From assembly GCA_963824195.1 (NCBI GenBank), contig CAWGOJ010000022.1, positions 1 through 64,000 on the forward strand: DNA of 64,000 nt. The letters run 5' to 3'. The notes beneath the pieces were generated by a model, which saw only the letters and a program-made list of their open reading frames with translations, was not told the origin of the DNA and did not search any database. Source of the DNA: Bog-473 sp963824195 (GTDB lineage: Bacteria; Actinomycetota; Acidimicrobiia; Acidimicrobiales; RAAP-2). This document shows, piece after piece, positions 18,256-27,805 of this stretch. Position numbers and translations under genes: made by a program. Positions within the stretch are counted from its first letter, which is position 1; every line of letters begins with the position of its first letter.

Positions 18256-18561
18256 ATGCAACTGAAGGCAGGGACGAGGCTGCGCAGCGCAACCGACGTC
18301 TGCGAGGTCGTTGTGGTCCGGGCACCCGCAGAGCCGGTCGACCTGCGCTGTGGGGGGCACCCTCTCGTGCCCATGGACGCAGAGGTCACGCCCCAGAGTC
18401 CGGAGGCCGGCTTCGACCAGGGGACCCAGCTGGGCAAGCGCTACAGCGACGACGACCTCGGCATCGAGCTCCTGTGCACCAAGGCCGGCGAGGGATCGCT
18501 CTCGGTGGGCGAGACCGTCCTGGCCGTCAAGGGCGCCAAGCCCCTCCCCGCCTCGGACTGA
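18256..18561 (+). CDS. small conserved protein next to acyl-CoA synthetase
   Basis: A 101-residue protein, start ATG 18256 after GTGGGG. The sequence is well ordered: MQLKAGTRLRSATDVCEVVVV, RCGGHPLVP, then FDQGTQLGKRYSD and a C-terminal KGAKPLPASD. I recall the same type of small protein preceding AMP-dependent ligases in other actinobacteria, but no domain name or function is known to me. Two Cys residues could form a small metal or disulfide site. It ends 16 bases before the synthetase start, so they form an operon and probably cooperate. Confidence 0.7.
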   Translation: MQLKAGTRLRSATDVCEVVVVRAPAEPVDLRCGGHPLVPMDAEVTPQSPEAGFDQGTQLGKRYSDDDLGIELLCTKAGEGSLSVGETVLAVKGAKPLPASD

Positions 18562-18577
18562 CGAGAGGAAGCCCAGC

Positions 18578-20083
18578 GTGAACATCGCCATGCTGCTCGA
18601 GATGGCAGCCGAGGGCGACCCCGAGCGGATCGTCCTCGGCTCCCACGACGGCGGCATCACCGCCGGCGAGCTCCTGGAGCGCTCCAAGCGGGCCGCGATC
18701 TACTTCGAGAACAGCGGCGCCAAGGCCGTCGGCTACTTCGGCCTCAACTCCGACGTGCTCCCGGTGGCGCTCTTCGGCGCGGCACTGGCGGGGGTGCCGT
18801 TCGCGCCGATCAATTACCGGGCACCCGACGAGCAGCTCAGCGGCATCCTCGGGCGCGTCGCCGACGGGCTGATGATCGCCGACGACGACGAGGTCGAGCG
18901 GCTCGGGGCGTGCGGCGCGCAGCACATCGTGACCAAGGGCGAGCTGGCGGCAGCCATCGCGGAGCCGGTCTCGGGGGAGCACCCCTTCGTCGACCCCGAG
19001 GAGATCGGTGTGCTGCTGTTCACGAGCGGCACGACGTCGGAGCCCAAGGCGGCCGTGCTGCGCCACCGGCACCTGGTCTCCTACATCATCTCGAGCGTCG
19101 AGTTCCTGGGCTGCGAGCCGACGGAGGCACAGCTGATCTGCGTGCCGCCGTACCACATCGCGGGGATCGCGGCCGTGCTGAGCTCGCTCTACGCCGGGCG
19201 CCGCATCATGTACCTGCCGGCCTTCGAGGCTGGCGCGTGGGTGCGCCTGGCCGCCGAGGAGCGGATCACCCACGCCATGGTCGTGCCGACGATGCTCGGA
19301 CGGATCCTCCAGGCCGTCGAGGACGCGGGCATAGAGCTCCCGGCGCTGCGCCACCTCTCCTACGGCGGTGGCCGGATGCCGCTCGAGCTCGTCGAGCGCA
19401 CCCTGCGCGACATGCCACAGGTCGACCTCGTCAACGCCTACGGGCTGACCGAGACGAGCTCGACCATCGCCATGTTGACTCCCGACGAGCACCGCGAGGC
19501 CTTCGCCAGCGACGACCCGGCGGTGCGGGCTCGGCTGGGCTCGGTGGGCCGTCCCCTCCCGTCCCTCGAGGTGGAGGTGCGCGGAGCCGACGAGGCGGCT
19601 CTCCCACCGGGAGAGAAGGGCGAGATCTGGGTGCGCGGCGAGCAGGTGGCCGGTGAGTACGTCGGGCACACCACCCTCACCGAGGAGGGGTGGTTCCGCA
19701 CCCGCGACTCGGGCTGGTTCGACTCGCACGGCTTCTTGTACATCGACGGCCGGCTGGACGACGTGATCGTGCGGGGGGCGGAGAACATCTCGCCGGGCGA
19801 GATCGAAGAGGTGCTCATGGCCCATCCTGCCGTGGCCGAGGCCGCCGTCATCGGCATCCCCGACGCCGAGTGGGGCGAGGCGGTGGCGGCCGTGGTCGTC
19901 CTGCATCCGGGCGCGGGGGCGACCGAGGGAGAGCTGCAGGACTGGGTCCGGACGCGGCTGCGTTCGACCAAGATGCCCTGCATGATCGAGTTCCGTGACG
20001 AGCTGCCCTACTCGCCGACGGGCAAGCTCCTGCGGCGGGTGCTTCGGGACGAGCTGTCGGAAGGGGTCGGCGGGCATTCGTAG
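18578..20083 (+). CDS. AMP-forming acyl-CoA synthetase
   Basis: A 501-residue ANL-superfamily ligase activating a carboxylic acid to acyl-CoA via acyl-AMP. Motifs: LLFTSGTTSEPKAAVL (P-loop), YGLTETSS, the hinge region RDSGWFDSHGFLYIDGR followed by GAENISPGEIE, and the catalytic Lys in YSPTGKLLRR. Start GTG 18578 has AGAGGAA seven bases upstream. Translated after the 101-residue protein. The acid substrate cannot be deduced; one of three such ligases in the window (others at 38641 and 53671). Confidence 0.93.
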   Translation: MNIAMLLEMAAEGDPERIVLGSHDGGITAGELLERSKRAAIYFENSGAKAVGYFGLNSDVLPVALFGAALAGVPFAPINYRAPDEQLSGILGRVADGLMIADDDEVERLGACGAQHIVTKGELAAAIAEPVSGEHPFVDPEEIGVLLFTSGTTSEPKAAVLRHRHLVSYIISSVEFLGCEPTEAQLICVPPYHIAGIAAVLSSLYAGRRIMYLPAFEAGAWVRLAAEERITHAMVVPTMLGRILQAVEDAGIELPALRHLSYGGGRMPLELVERTLRDMPQVDLVNAYGLTETSSTIAMLTPDEHREAFASDDPAVRARLGSVGRPLPSLEVEVRGADEAALPPGEKGEIWVRGEQVAGEYVGHTTLTEEGWFRTRDSGWFDSHGFLYIDGRLDDVIVRGAENISPGEIEEVLMAHPAVAEAAVIGIPDAEWGEAVAAVVVLHPGAGATEGELQDWVRTRLRSTKMPCMIEFRDELPYSPTGKLLRRVLRDELSEGVGGHS

Positions 20084-20091
20084 GTCGCCCG

Positions 20092-20115
20092 GCCGCCCCG
20101 CATGTGACGGGCGGC
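20092..20115 (+). terminator. possible terminator hairpin
   Basis: GCCGCCC (20092-20098) pairs with GGGCGGC (20109-20115) around a 10-base loop, nine bases after the synthetase stop. The long loop lowers confidence. Confidence 0.4.
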
Positions 20116-20133
20116 ACGTGCGGGTCGGGGCAG

Positions 20134-20150
20134 ATTTGAGTATCCTAAAT
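20134..20150 (+). promoter_or_regulatory. ATTTGAGTATCCTAAAT element upstream of Liv transporter
   Basis: Imperfect palindrome (ATTT...AAAT) with the -10-like TATCCT at 20141-20146, about 70 bases before the transporter start. Closely resembles 18164-18180 and the minus-strand reading of 51393-51407. Confidence 0.45.
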
Positions 20151-20220
20151 CCGTGAGCTGCTCCCGGGGGGAGCCGTCTGTTCGACGGCGCAGGCCGATG
20201 AGCCGGCAGGGCCGAGCCGG

Positions 20221-23059
20221 GTGAGCGCCTACGGCGAGTTCCTCCTGCTGGGCCTCGGCAACGGCGGCGTGTTCGCCGCCCTGGCCGTGGCGCTCGTGGT
20301 CACTTACCGCGCGTCGGGGGTGCTCAACTTCGCCACCGGCGCCCAGGCGCTGTACGCGGCCTACACCTACTCGCTGCTGCGCACCGGGCAGCTGCTGCAG
20401 CCGATCCCCGGGCTGAGCCCGACCATCAACGTCGGGACCAGTCTCGGGTTCTGGCCGGCGCTGCTCATCACCTTGGCCATCCAGGCGGTGATGGGCGCAC
20501 TGGCCTACCTGCTCATCTTCCGACCGCTGCGCAACCACCGGCCGGTGGCCAAGGCGGTCGCCTCCATCGGGCTCATGGGCCTGCTGACCGCCATCGTGAC
20601 CTATCAGGTCGGCACCTCGGTGATCCTGGTCAACCCGATCTTCCCCCAGAACCACGTCAGCTTCCTCGGCGTCAACATCTCGGTCGACCGGCTGCTGCTG
20701 GCGGCCACCATCATCGGCCTCGGCATCGTGCTGACCGTCCTCTTCCGCTTCACCCGGTTCGGCCTGGCCACCCGGGCCTCGGCCGAGACCGAGGTGGGCG
20801 CGCTGGTGAGCGGGCTCTCGCCCGACCGCATCGCGCTGGTCAACTGGATCATCAGCTTCGTCGTGTGCGGCATCGCCGGCGTCCTCATCGCCCCGCTGGT
20901 CCCGCTCGTGCCGGGCACCTACACGCTGTTCATCGTCCCGGCGCTGGCCGCGGCCGTCGTGGGCCGCTTCCACTCGCTGGGGTGGGCCATCACGGCCGGC
21001 CTCGGCATCGGCGCCCTGGAGTCGCTCTCCGTCTACCTCAACGGCGTCCACCCGGGGTTCCCCGCCGGAGCGGGCGAGCTCATCCCACTGGTCCTGGTAC
21101 TGGTGGTCCTGACCTTCCGGGGTCAGACGATGCCGAGCCGGGGCACGCTCGTGCAGGTCACGCTCGGCCGCGCGCCACGCCCGCACTGGCGCCTGCCCAC
21201 CGCCGTGATCGGTACGGCGGTGGGGGTCGGCGCCATCTACTTCTTCACCGGCAACGACCGGGCTGCCCTCTACACCAGCATGATCACCGGGGTGATCACG
21301 CTGTCGCTGGTGGTGGTCACGGGGTACACGGGACAGATCTCGCTGGCCCAGCTCACCTTCGCCGGAGTGTCGGCCTACATCCTGAGCACCTTCGCCACCT
21401 CATGGGGCATCCCTTTCCCCATCGCGCCCATCCTGGCCGCGCTGGTGGCGGCCGCGGCGGGCGTGGTGATCGGCATCCCTGCGCTGCGGGTGCGCGGCCT
21501 GATGCTGGGTGTGGTCACCTTGACGTTCGCGGCCGGGGTGGAGGCCATCTGGTTCAACAACAACTCCATCGACGGCGGTGCGAGCGGGCTGGCCATCCCG
21601 ACGCCACGGCTGTTCGGCATGGACCTGGGCATCGGGTCGGGCAAGGACTTCCCCCGCCCGGCCTTCGGGATCCTGTGCCTGGTGGTCCTCGTCCTGGTGG
21701 CCCTCGGCGTGAGCTGGCTGCGCACCAGCCGCATCGGCTCGGCCATGCTGGCGGTGCGGGCGGACGAGCGGTCGGCGGCGGCGGCGGGGATCAACGTCGT
21801 CAAGGTCAAGCTGATCGCCTTCGCCATCGCTGCCTTCATCGCCGGGTTGGGCGGGTCCCTGCTGGCCTACCAGCTCGGGAACGTGACCTTCCAGGACTTC
21901 GACGCCTTCCTCGGACTCGTCACGTTCTCCGTCGTGGTCGTGGCCGGCATCACCTCGGTGAGCGGCGGCATCCTGGCCGGGGTCATTTCCGCCGGCGGCA
22001 TCCTGGTGGCGTTGATCTCGTCGGGCGTCGGGAGCGGTGGCGTCGACAACTGGTACGGGGTCGTCGCCGGCATCGGCGTGATCCTCACGGTGATCTTCAA
22101 CCCCGACGGCATCGTGGGGCCGACCCACCTCTTCCTGGAGCAGCGACGGGTACGCGGCTTCCTCGCCCGACCCGAGGGGGCGCTCGTACGGTCGCTGCGG
22201 ACGGCGCCCGAGACGCACGCCTCCGGGCCGGCCCCGGCACTTGCGCCGGTATCGGCCGAGGCGGGCGAACTGGTCGGCAGTGGCGCCGGCGTCGGAACCA
22301 ACGGCCACACGCAAGCGCCGGCGAACGGGGCAACCGGACGGCTGCTCGACGTGAAGAACCTGACGGTTCGCTACGGCGGCGTCGTCGCGGTGGACGACGT
22401 GAGCTTCAGCGTGGAGGAAGGCCAGATCGTCGGATTGATCGGCCCCAACGGCGCCGGCAAGACGACCACGATCGACGCCCTGTGCGGGTTCCACGGTTAC
22501 GAGGGGTCCGTCGCTGCTGGCGGGACAAGACGTCGTGGGCTACTCGCCACACCGCCGGGCGGTGCTCGGGCTCGCCCGCACGTTCCAGCTGGCCGGCGTC
22601 GCCGACGACCTCACCGTCGAGGAGAACGTCCAGGTGGGACAGCACATGGCGAGCACGCACGACCCGGCGGCCCTGACGAGGATCCTCGACGGCCTGGGCC
22701 TCGCCGAGATGCGCGACCTGCAGGTCTCGGTGCTTTCGCAGGGCCAACGCCAACTCGTCTCGGTGGCCCGTGCTCTGGCCGGTGAGCCCCGACTCCTCCT
22801 GCTCGACGAACCGGCGGCCGGTCTCGACAGCACCGAGAGCCTGTGGCTGGCCGATCGACTGCGGGAGGTACGCGACACCGGCGTGACGATCCTGCTGGTC
22901 GACCACGACATGAGTCTCGTGTTGAACCTGTGCGACTCCATCGACGTCCTCGACTTCGGCGCGTTGATCGCGACGGGGACCCCGGACGAGATCCGGACGA
23001 ACCAGCAGGTGTCCACCGCATATCTGGGCGCCACGCACCAACGTCTGGCGGCGTCGTGA
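20221..23059 (+). pseudogene. LivH-LivM-LivG fusion of a branched-chain-type ABC importer, frameshifted
   Basis: From GTG 20221: a LivH permease (about 1-300, FAALAVALVVTYRASGVLNFA), a LivM permease (about 320-635, VTGYTGQISLAQLTFAG), a hydrophilic Ala/Gly linker, and the start of a LivG ATPase with Walker A LIGPNGAGKTTT. Near 22505-22530 the frame is lost. The remainder (LLAGQDVVGYSPHRRAVLG, signature LSQGQRQL, Walker B LLLLDEPAAGLD) continues in the +1 frame to 23059, where it overlaps LivF by GTGA. All functional motifs are present across the two frames, so a recent lesion or base-call error is likely. Imports an amino acid, amide or small acid. Confidence 0.85.
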
Positions 23060-23820
23060 GCGACACGGTTGCGAGCGAGGCGCCGCGGGATGACGCGTCG
23101 GTGAGCGGCGGTCCGGTCCTCGAGTGCAAGGGTCTCGATGTCGGGTACGGAAAACTGACCGTGGCCCGCGACATCACGTTCACGCTCGAACCCAAGAAGG
23201 TCCTCACCGTCCTCGGGCCGAACGGCGCCGGCAAGACCACACTGCTGATGACGCTGGCGGGCTTCCTGCCACCGCGGTCCGGCACGATCGTCCTGAACGG
23301 CGAGCCCGTCAGGGGGTCGTCGCCGCGCCGGATGAATCAGGCCGGCATGATCCTGATCCCCGACTTCCGTGCCCTCTTCACCGAGCTGACCCCGATTCAG
23401 AATCTCAAGCTGGCTGCTCCTCGCGGCGCCGATCTGGACCCGGTACTCGAGCTGTTCCCCGCGCTGCAGCGGCGCGAGAGACTCCGGGTTGGCGAGCTCT
23501 CGGGCGGTGAGCAGCAGATGCTGGCCATCGCTCGGGCGCTCGTGCAGTCGCCCAAGCTCCTGTTGATCGACGAGATGTCGATGGGACTGGCGCCGGTGGC
23601 GGTGGAGTCGCTGATGCCCATCATCCGGCGGGTGGCCGACGAGCACGGCGCCTCGGTGATCATGGTGGAACAGCACATACAGTTGGCGCTCGAGGTGGCC
23701 GACGAGGCCATCGTCATAGTGCACGGCAGTGTCGTGCTGTCCGGGTCGGCGGAGACATACCGCAACGACACCAGCGCGGTCGAGTCTGCCTACATGAGCG
23801 GGTCGGTCTCTTCGAGCTGA
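23056..23820 (+). CDS. LivF-type ABC importer ATPase
   Basis: A 254-residue ATPase from GTG 23056 (GTGA overlap with the LivG part). Walker A GPNGAGKTT, signature LSGGEQQM, Walker B LLLIDEMSMGLAP (the SMGLAP variant is typical of LivF) and EQHIQLALEVAD H-loop region. It forms the heterodimer partner of the fused LivG domain. The 3' end overlaps a convergent gene by 31 bases. The binding proteins of such a system are encoded at 25.0-27.8 kb on the other strand. Confidence 0.93.
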   Translation: MSDTVASEAPRDDASVSGGPVLECKGLDVGYGKLTVARDITFTLEPKKVLTVLGPNGAGKTTLLMTLAGFLPPRSGTIVLNGEPVRGSSPRRMNQAGMILIPDFRALFTELTPIQNLKLAAPRGADLDPVLELFPALQRRERLRVGELSGGEQQMLAIARALVQSPKLLLIDEMSMGLAPVAVESLMPIIRRVADEHGASVIMVEQHIQLALEVADEAIVIVHGSVVLSGSAETYRNDTSAVESAYMSGSVSSS

Positions 23821-24248
23821 GCCCCGGCGGCGCACCATCCGACCAGGGTCCTCACGTCGAAGAGGAGGAGCTCCGCAAAGTCCGTGTCGCGGTACTGGAC
23901 GTACTTGTCGCGCAGTGCGCCGTCGCCTTCGTGGAGCAAGGCGCCGGTCACGTCATGGCCCGATCGACGAGAGAGATGCGCCCTCACCCACCACAGGTGC
24001 GACCAGTCGTGCAGGTTCCAGTGGTCGCAGAGCAGGGTCGCCCTGGCGTCTCGATCGAGGTTCTTCAGGCGCCCGAGCTTCGTCGTGTCCTTGTCCTTGA
24101 CCCGGTCGATCGGGGTCACGATCAGGTCGGAGACGATGGCGAAGCACACGGGGACCGCGTCGATGGTCCGCCGGGCATTCGTCGTGCACAGCACCCCGTG
24201 CTCGGCCGACCGCAGAGAGCTCCAGCACTCGTCGCTCGTGAGGCGCAT
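23790..24248 (-). CDS. PPOX-class F420-dependent enzyme
   Basis: A 152-residue split-barrel protein of the pyridoxamine-5'-phosphate-oxidase-like class (flavin or F420 binding). MRLTSDECWSSLRSAEHGVL opens the barrel, VPVCFAIVSDLIVTPID and KDKDTTKLGRLKNLDRDARA give the usual cofactor-contact strands, and WWVRAHL follows. Size and pattern fit the actinobacterial F420-associated subgroup. Monocistronic and convergent with livF. Substrate unknown. Confidence 0.8.
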   Translation of the reverse strand: MRLTSDECWSSLRSAEHGVLCTTNARRTIDAVPVCFAIVSDLIVTPIDRVKDKDTTKLGRLKNLDRDARATLLCDHWNLHDWSHLWWVRAHLSRRSGHDVTGALLHEGDGALRDKYVQYRDTDFAELLLFDVRTLVGWCAAGAQLEETDPLM

Positions 24249-24320
24249 CCGGTGAGTATGCCCGACGAGTCCTCCGCCGCGGCACTTGTGACGTTCAACC
24301 TTCCACCGTCGGGGCTGCCC

Positions 24321-24899
24321 TCAAGAGCCGTGTCCGATCCCGCCGATCCACTCGTCAACCGTGAGGACGTCCGCCTGGCGGGCGAAGACTTTCTCGAGCA
24401 ACACCCGGTGGACCTCCTCGTCGGCGTCGGCGCAGCCGTCACGCAGGACGACGAGCGCGTAGTCGAGGTCGGCGGCCTGCCGCAGCGTCGAGAGCACGAC
24501 CCCGCTCGTGGCGATGCCGGCCAGAACGAGTGTGCGCACGCCCCGTGACCGCAGCACCATGTCGAGGTCGCTACCGGCGAAGGCGCTCACCCGCTTCTTG
24601 GTGACCACGATGTCGCTGGGCTGCGGCGCCACCGCAGGGTGGATCCGCGCGCCCGGCGAGTCCTCGGTAAGAGCCGAGGACCCCGCCAGTGCGGCGAAGG
24701 CGCGGTTGTTCGGATCCACCTCGGGTGCGCCGGGCCGGAACGCGACCCGGACGTAGATGACCTGGATCCCGTTTGCCCGTGCCGCCGCGGCAGCCCGGTT
24801 GATCGCTGCGAGCAACGGCTCCCCCGCGTCGGCGAACCGCTCGACGATGGAGGCCTGGACGTCCATGAGCAGCAGCGCGGCATCGAGCATGGCGGTCAT
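24321..24899 (-). CDS. isochorismatase-fold hydrolase lacking the usual Cys
   Basis: A 192-residue protein from ATG 24899. The fold is clear: LLLMDVQASIV (catalytic Asp strand), VTKKRVSAFAGSDL (catalytic Lys region) and LVLAGIATSGVVLSTLR. In cysteine hydrolases of this family (nicotinamidase, N-carbamoylsarcosine amidase) the last motif carries the nucleophile Cys. Here it is Val/Gly, as in true isochorismatases that hydrolyse vinyl ethers without Cys. So either isochorismatase-like chemistry or a divergent hydrolase. It lies alone between the PPOX gene and the binding-protein genes. Confidence 0.82.
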   Translation of the reverse strand: MTAMLDAALLLMDVQASIVERFADAGEPLLAAINRAAAAARANGIQVIYVRVAFRPGAPEVDPNNRAFAALAGSSALTEDSPGARIHPAVAPQPSDIVVTKKRVSAFAGSDLDMVLRSRGVRTLVLAGIATSGVVLSTLRQAADLDYALVVLRDGCADADEEVHRVLLEKVFARQADVLTVDEWIGGIGHGS

Positions 24900-24999
24900 T
24901 GTTGCCCGTGACGCGCCACGGGGGTAGCCCCTCCGAAGAGGTGCCACCCCCGCAACGACGCGTCGGGAACCGGCGGCGCCGACTCCCCGTGCAACTCCC

Positions 25000-26283
25000 C
25001 TAGAACAGCGGCGTGGGGTTGTACACCTTCACATGGGTGACCTTGCCGGTCTTCCCACTCTGGATCACGCCGATCGCCGCCGAGGACGAGCACACCGACT
25101 TGAGCAACGGGATGGCGGTCCCGTTGCATGTGAAGGTCAGGCCGCCCGACAGCGGGATCACCACGTTCTTCGCGGTCTCCGTCTGCGTCTTCACCCCGGC
25201 GGCCGTGACAGGCTGCGTCGAGCCCTTCATGATGGCGGCCAGTGTCATGACCGGGGTCACGCCGTCAGCCTGGTTGCTGCTGATGTTCGGGTTCGGGCTG
25301 GCCTTCGGGTCGTACTTCTTGATGATGGCCCCGTAGGTGGCGAGGTCCGCCTTGGACGACTGCGTCGTCGTCGTGATGTAGGAGCCCGCGAGCGCCTTGT
25401 CGAGGGTCGCCGAGTCAAGGATGCTCGGGTCCTGGCAGGTCGAGAGCACGTACTTGGGCAGCTTCAGGTCGAGCGTGTTGTAGGCCTGGAGGAAAGAGCT
25501 ACAAAACGTCACGTCGCCCACCATGCCCACCGCCTGCGCGCCGCCTGAGACGGCCGACTGCAACTGCGGGCTCATGTCGGCCGTGCCCGAGTTGACCGGG
25601 ATCACGGTGTAGCCCACGCCAGCCGCCTTGAAGACGAGGCCACCGAGCGCCTGCGCGCCCTGGATGGCGGCCGGCACGTTGTCCACCAGGAACGCGACCT
25701 TCGTGAGGCCCTGCTGCTTGGCGCTCAGCGCCATGGCACCGAGGTAGGCCGGGAAACCTCCCTCGATGGCGAAGGCGCCGGGCGAGGTGAGCTCGGCCGT
25801 CGACGCTCCGCTGATCGTGATGTAGGGGATGCCGGCACCGACGATGGTCGGCACCTCGGTCTGTCCCTGTCCGGTGAAGGGCTCGACGACAGCGACCACG
25901 CCGTGCTGGACCATGTCGTTGGCACAGGTCTGGCCGCCGGCCGGGGTCGACTGGTTCTCGCAGATGTACAGGTCGATCTTGTGGCCCTCGAGCCCGTCTT
26001 GATACTGGTTCTCGTACGCGACCGCAGCCTTGGCGCCCTGTTCCTCGAGTGCGGCAGTACCAATGGAACTGCTGCCGCCGCCGTCGCTGATCAGACCGAT
26101 CGTGACCGCTGGCAATGTCGCCGGATGCGCGGTGCCGAGCGCGCTGCTGGCGCCGGCTGTGCCGATGCCGACCACGGCAGTCGACACGATCGCTGCCGTC
26201 ATGACGCCGGCCGCAAGCAAGCCGGTCGCAAGGACCCTTCTTGCCTTCCAGCCGGACCGCCCCACCGCACCTGTAATGAGCAC
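25000..26283 (-). CDS. branched-chain-type ABC substrate-binding protein, copy 1
   Basis: 427 residues from GTG 26283, chosen because AAGGAGG lies five bases upstream. An N-terminal signal sequence (GWKARRVLATGLLAAGVMTA...) leads to a Peripla_BP_6/LivK-like domain: VTIGLISDGGGSSS, AVAYENQYQDGLEGHKIDLY, VVAVVEPFTGQGQTEVP, FCSSFLQAYNTLDLK. There is no lipobox, so it is secreted or anchored by the signal. About 60 percent identical by eye to the next protein, hence a tandem duplication. Likely serves the LivHMGF importer at 20.2-23.8 kb. Confidence 0.88.
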   Translation of the reverse strand: MLITGAVGRSGWKARRVLATGLLAAGVMTAAIVSTAVVGIGTAGASSALGTAHPATLPAVTIGLISDGGGSSSIGTAALEEQGAKAAVAYENQYQDGLEGHKIDLYICENQSTPAGGQTCANDMVQHGVVAVVEPFTGQGQTEVPTIVGAGIPYITISGASTAELTSPGAFAIEGGFPAYLGAMALSAKQQGLTKVAFLVDNVPAAIQGAQALGGLVFKAAGVGYTVIPVNSGTADMSPQLQSAVSGGAQAVGMVGDVTFCSSFLQAYNTLDLKLPKYVLSTCQDPSILDSATLDKALAGSYITTTTQSSKADLATYGAIIKKYDPKASPNPNISSNQADGVTPVMTLAAIMKGSTQPVTAAGVKTQTETAKNVVIPLSGGLTFTCNGTAIPLLKSVCSSSAAIGVIQSGKTGKVTHVKVYNPTPLF

Positions 26284-26357
26284 TGTTTCCTCCTTGGGGA
26301 TCAGGGGGCGACGTCGACGCTCGTGACCAGCCGCAGCGGCCCCCCGTTTGCGGCTAG

Positions 26358-26375
26358 AAAAGAGGATACCATTTA
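26358..26375 (-). promoter_or_regulatory. AAAGAGGATACCATTTAG element, promoter of binding protein 1
   Basis: On the minus strand it contains the -10-like TATCCT with TTGGCG 18 bases upstream. Upstream sequence GCAACACTTTTGA recurs as GCAACACTTCTGA before copy 2 (27910 region), showing that the promoter was duplicated with the gene. Confidence 0.5.
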
Positions 26376-26545
26376 GCCTCTCCGGTCGCCAACGTACCGC
26401 AACACTTTTGAAATAAATCGTCACCCCGTTGGAAGGCCTCGGACCGGCGACGCCGGACGTGCCTGAGGGCGGCCGGCAGCGGCGGTCGAGGCGGGCCTCG
26501 CGTCGGGTTCTCCACTCGGGCGGCCCGCCGGGGACCCCGTCGGTC

Positions 26546-27805
26546 CTACCCCGAGAACAGCGGCGTCGGGTCGTAGTTCTTGATGTGGCTGACGCCGTAC
26601 CCGCCGCCGAGCACGCCGATGGCGGCCGTCGACGAGCACACGGACTTGAACAGCGGGATGGCGGTACCGTTGCAGGTGAAGGTGACTCCCCCGAACATGG
26701 GCAGGACCACGTCGGTGGCCGCCTCGGTCTGCTTCAGGATCCCCGCCGCGGTCACCGGTTGCGCGGAGCCCTTCATGATGGCGGCCAGCGAGAGGACCGG
26801 CAGCATGCCCGCCAGGTCGTTCGCGCTGGCGTTCGGATCTGGGTTCACATTGGGCGCGTACTTGTGCACGATGGCCGCATAGAGCGCGTCGTTGCGTGCA
26901 TTCGCGGTGCCGGCGCCCGCCAGCCATGAGCCCTTCATGACCTTGTCGAGCGACGGGGATTTCAAGATGCTGGGGTCGAGGCAGGTCGCCACCACGTAGC
27001 GGGGCACCTGGAGGTTCAGGGCGGCGTAGGCCTTGAGGAACGAGCTGCAGAACGTGACGTCGCCGGCCTCCCCGACGGCCGAGGCGCCCCCCGCCACAGC
27101 CGACTCCAGCTGTGGCGTCATGTCCGCCGTCCCGGGATTGACCGCCACGACCTGGAAATCGACACCGGCGGCCTTGAAGACGATCCCACCGATGACCTGC
27201 GTGGCCTGCACGACGGAGGGCACGTTGGAGACCAGGAAGGCCACCTTCTTGTAGCCCTCCTGCTTGGCCTGCAGTGCGACGGCACCGAGGATGGCCGGGA
27301 AGCCACCCTGGAGCGCGAAGGCGCCGGGCGTCGTGAGCTCGGCGGTCGAACCGCCCGACATCGTTATGTAGGGGATGCCCGCCTTCACGACCGTGGGCAC
27401 CTCGGTCGGGCCCTGACCCGTGAAGGGCTCGATCACCGCGGTGACCCCGTGCTGGACCATGTCGTTGGCACAGGTCTGGCCGCCGGCCGGGGTCTCCTGG
27501 TTCTCGCAGATGTACAGGTCGACCTTGTGACCTTCGAGACCGTCGCCGTACTCGTTCTGGTAGGCGACGGCCGCCCTCGCCCCCTGCTCCACCAGCGGCG
27601 CCGTGCCGACGGTGCCCGAGCCACCGTCGCTTATCATGCCGAGCGTCACGGGACTGCCGGTGGCGGGGTGCGGGGAGCCGAGGGCGCTCGAAGCGCCACC
27701 GGCGATGCCCGGGACGGCGAGCGACACGACACCGAGGACGCCGACGGCGAGCACGGCGTTCGCCAGCGCGGCACCGGACCGACCGGTTCGACCACATGGG
27801 TGCAC
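26546..27805 (-). CDS. branched-chain-type ABC substrate-binding protein, copy 2
   Basis: 419 residues from GTG 27805, preceded by AGGAGG at five bases; an ATG at 27823 would put the Shine-Dalgarno inside the gene. Signal sequence AVLAVGVLGVVSLAVPGIAG, then the same Peripla_BP_6 architecture as copy 1 (VTLGMISDGGSG, VDLYICENQETPAGGQTCAND, FCSSFLKAYAALNLQ). The Cys pattern (ICENQ, TCAND, TFCSS, TCNGT, VCSS) is conserved in both copies, suggesting disulfides. Divergence in the middle may alter ligand preference. It has its own promoter region. Confidence 0.88.
   Translation of the reverse strand: MHPCGRTGRSGAALANAVLAVGVLGVVSLAVPGIAGGASSALGSPHPATGSPVTLGMISDGGSGTVGTAPLVEQGARAAVAYQNEYGDGLEGHKVDLYICENQETPAGGQTCANDMVQHGVTAVIEPFTGQGPTEVPTVVKAGIPYITMSGGSTAELTTPGAFALQGGFPAILGAVALQAKQEGYKKVAFLVSNVPSVVQATQVIGGIVFKAAGVDFQVVAVNPGTADMTPQLESAVAGGASAVGEAGDVTFCSSFLKAYAALNLQVPRYVVATCLDPSILKSPSLDKVMKGSWLAGAGTANARNDALYAAIVHKYAPNVNPDPNASANDLAGMLPVLSLAAIMKGSAQPVTAAGILKQTEAATDVVLPMFGGVTFTCNGTAIPLFKSVCSSTAAIGVLGGGYGVSHIKNYDPTPLFSG

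Noticed and set aside
22505..22530. Programmed ribosomal frameshift in the Liv fusion
   Set aside because: No slippery heptamer followed by a clear pseudoknot was recognised; mutation or sequence error is simpler, though not excluded.
26442..26458. CCGGC-GAC-GCCGG as terminator before binding protein 2 end
   Set aside because: Only five base pairs and located upstream of copy 1 rather than after a stop; such short GC hairpins are frequent here.
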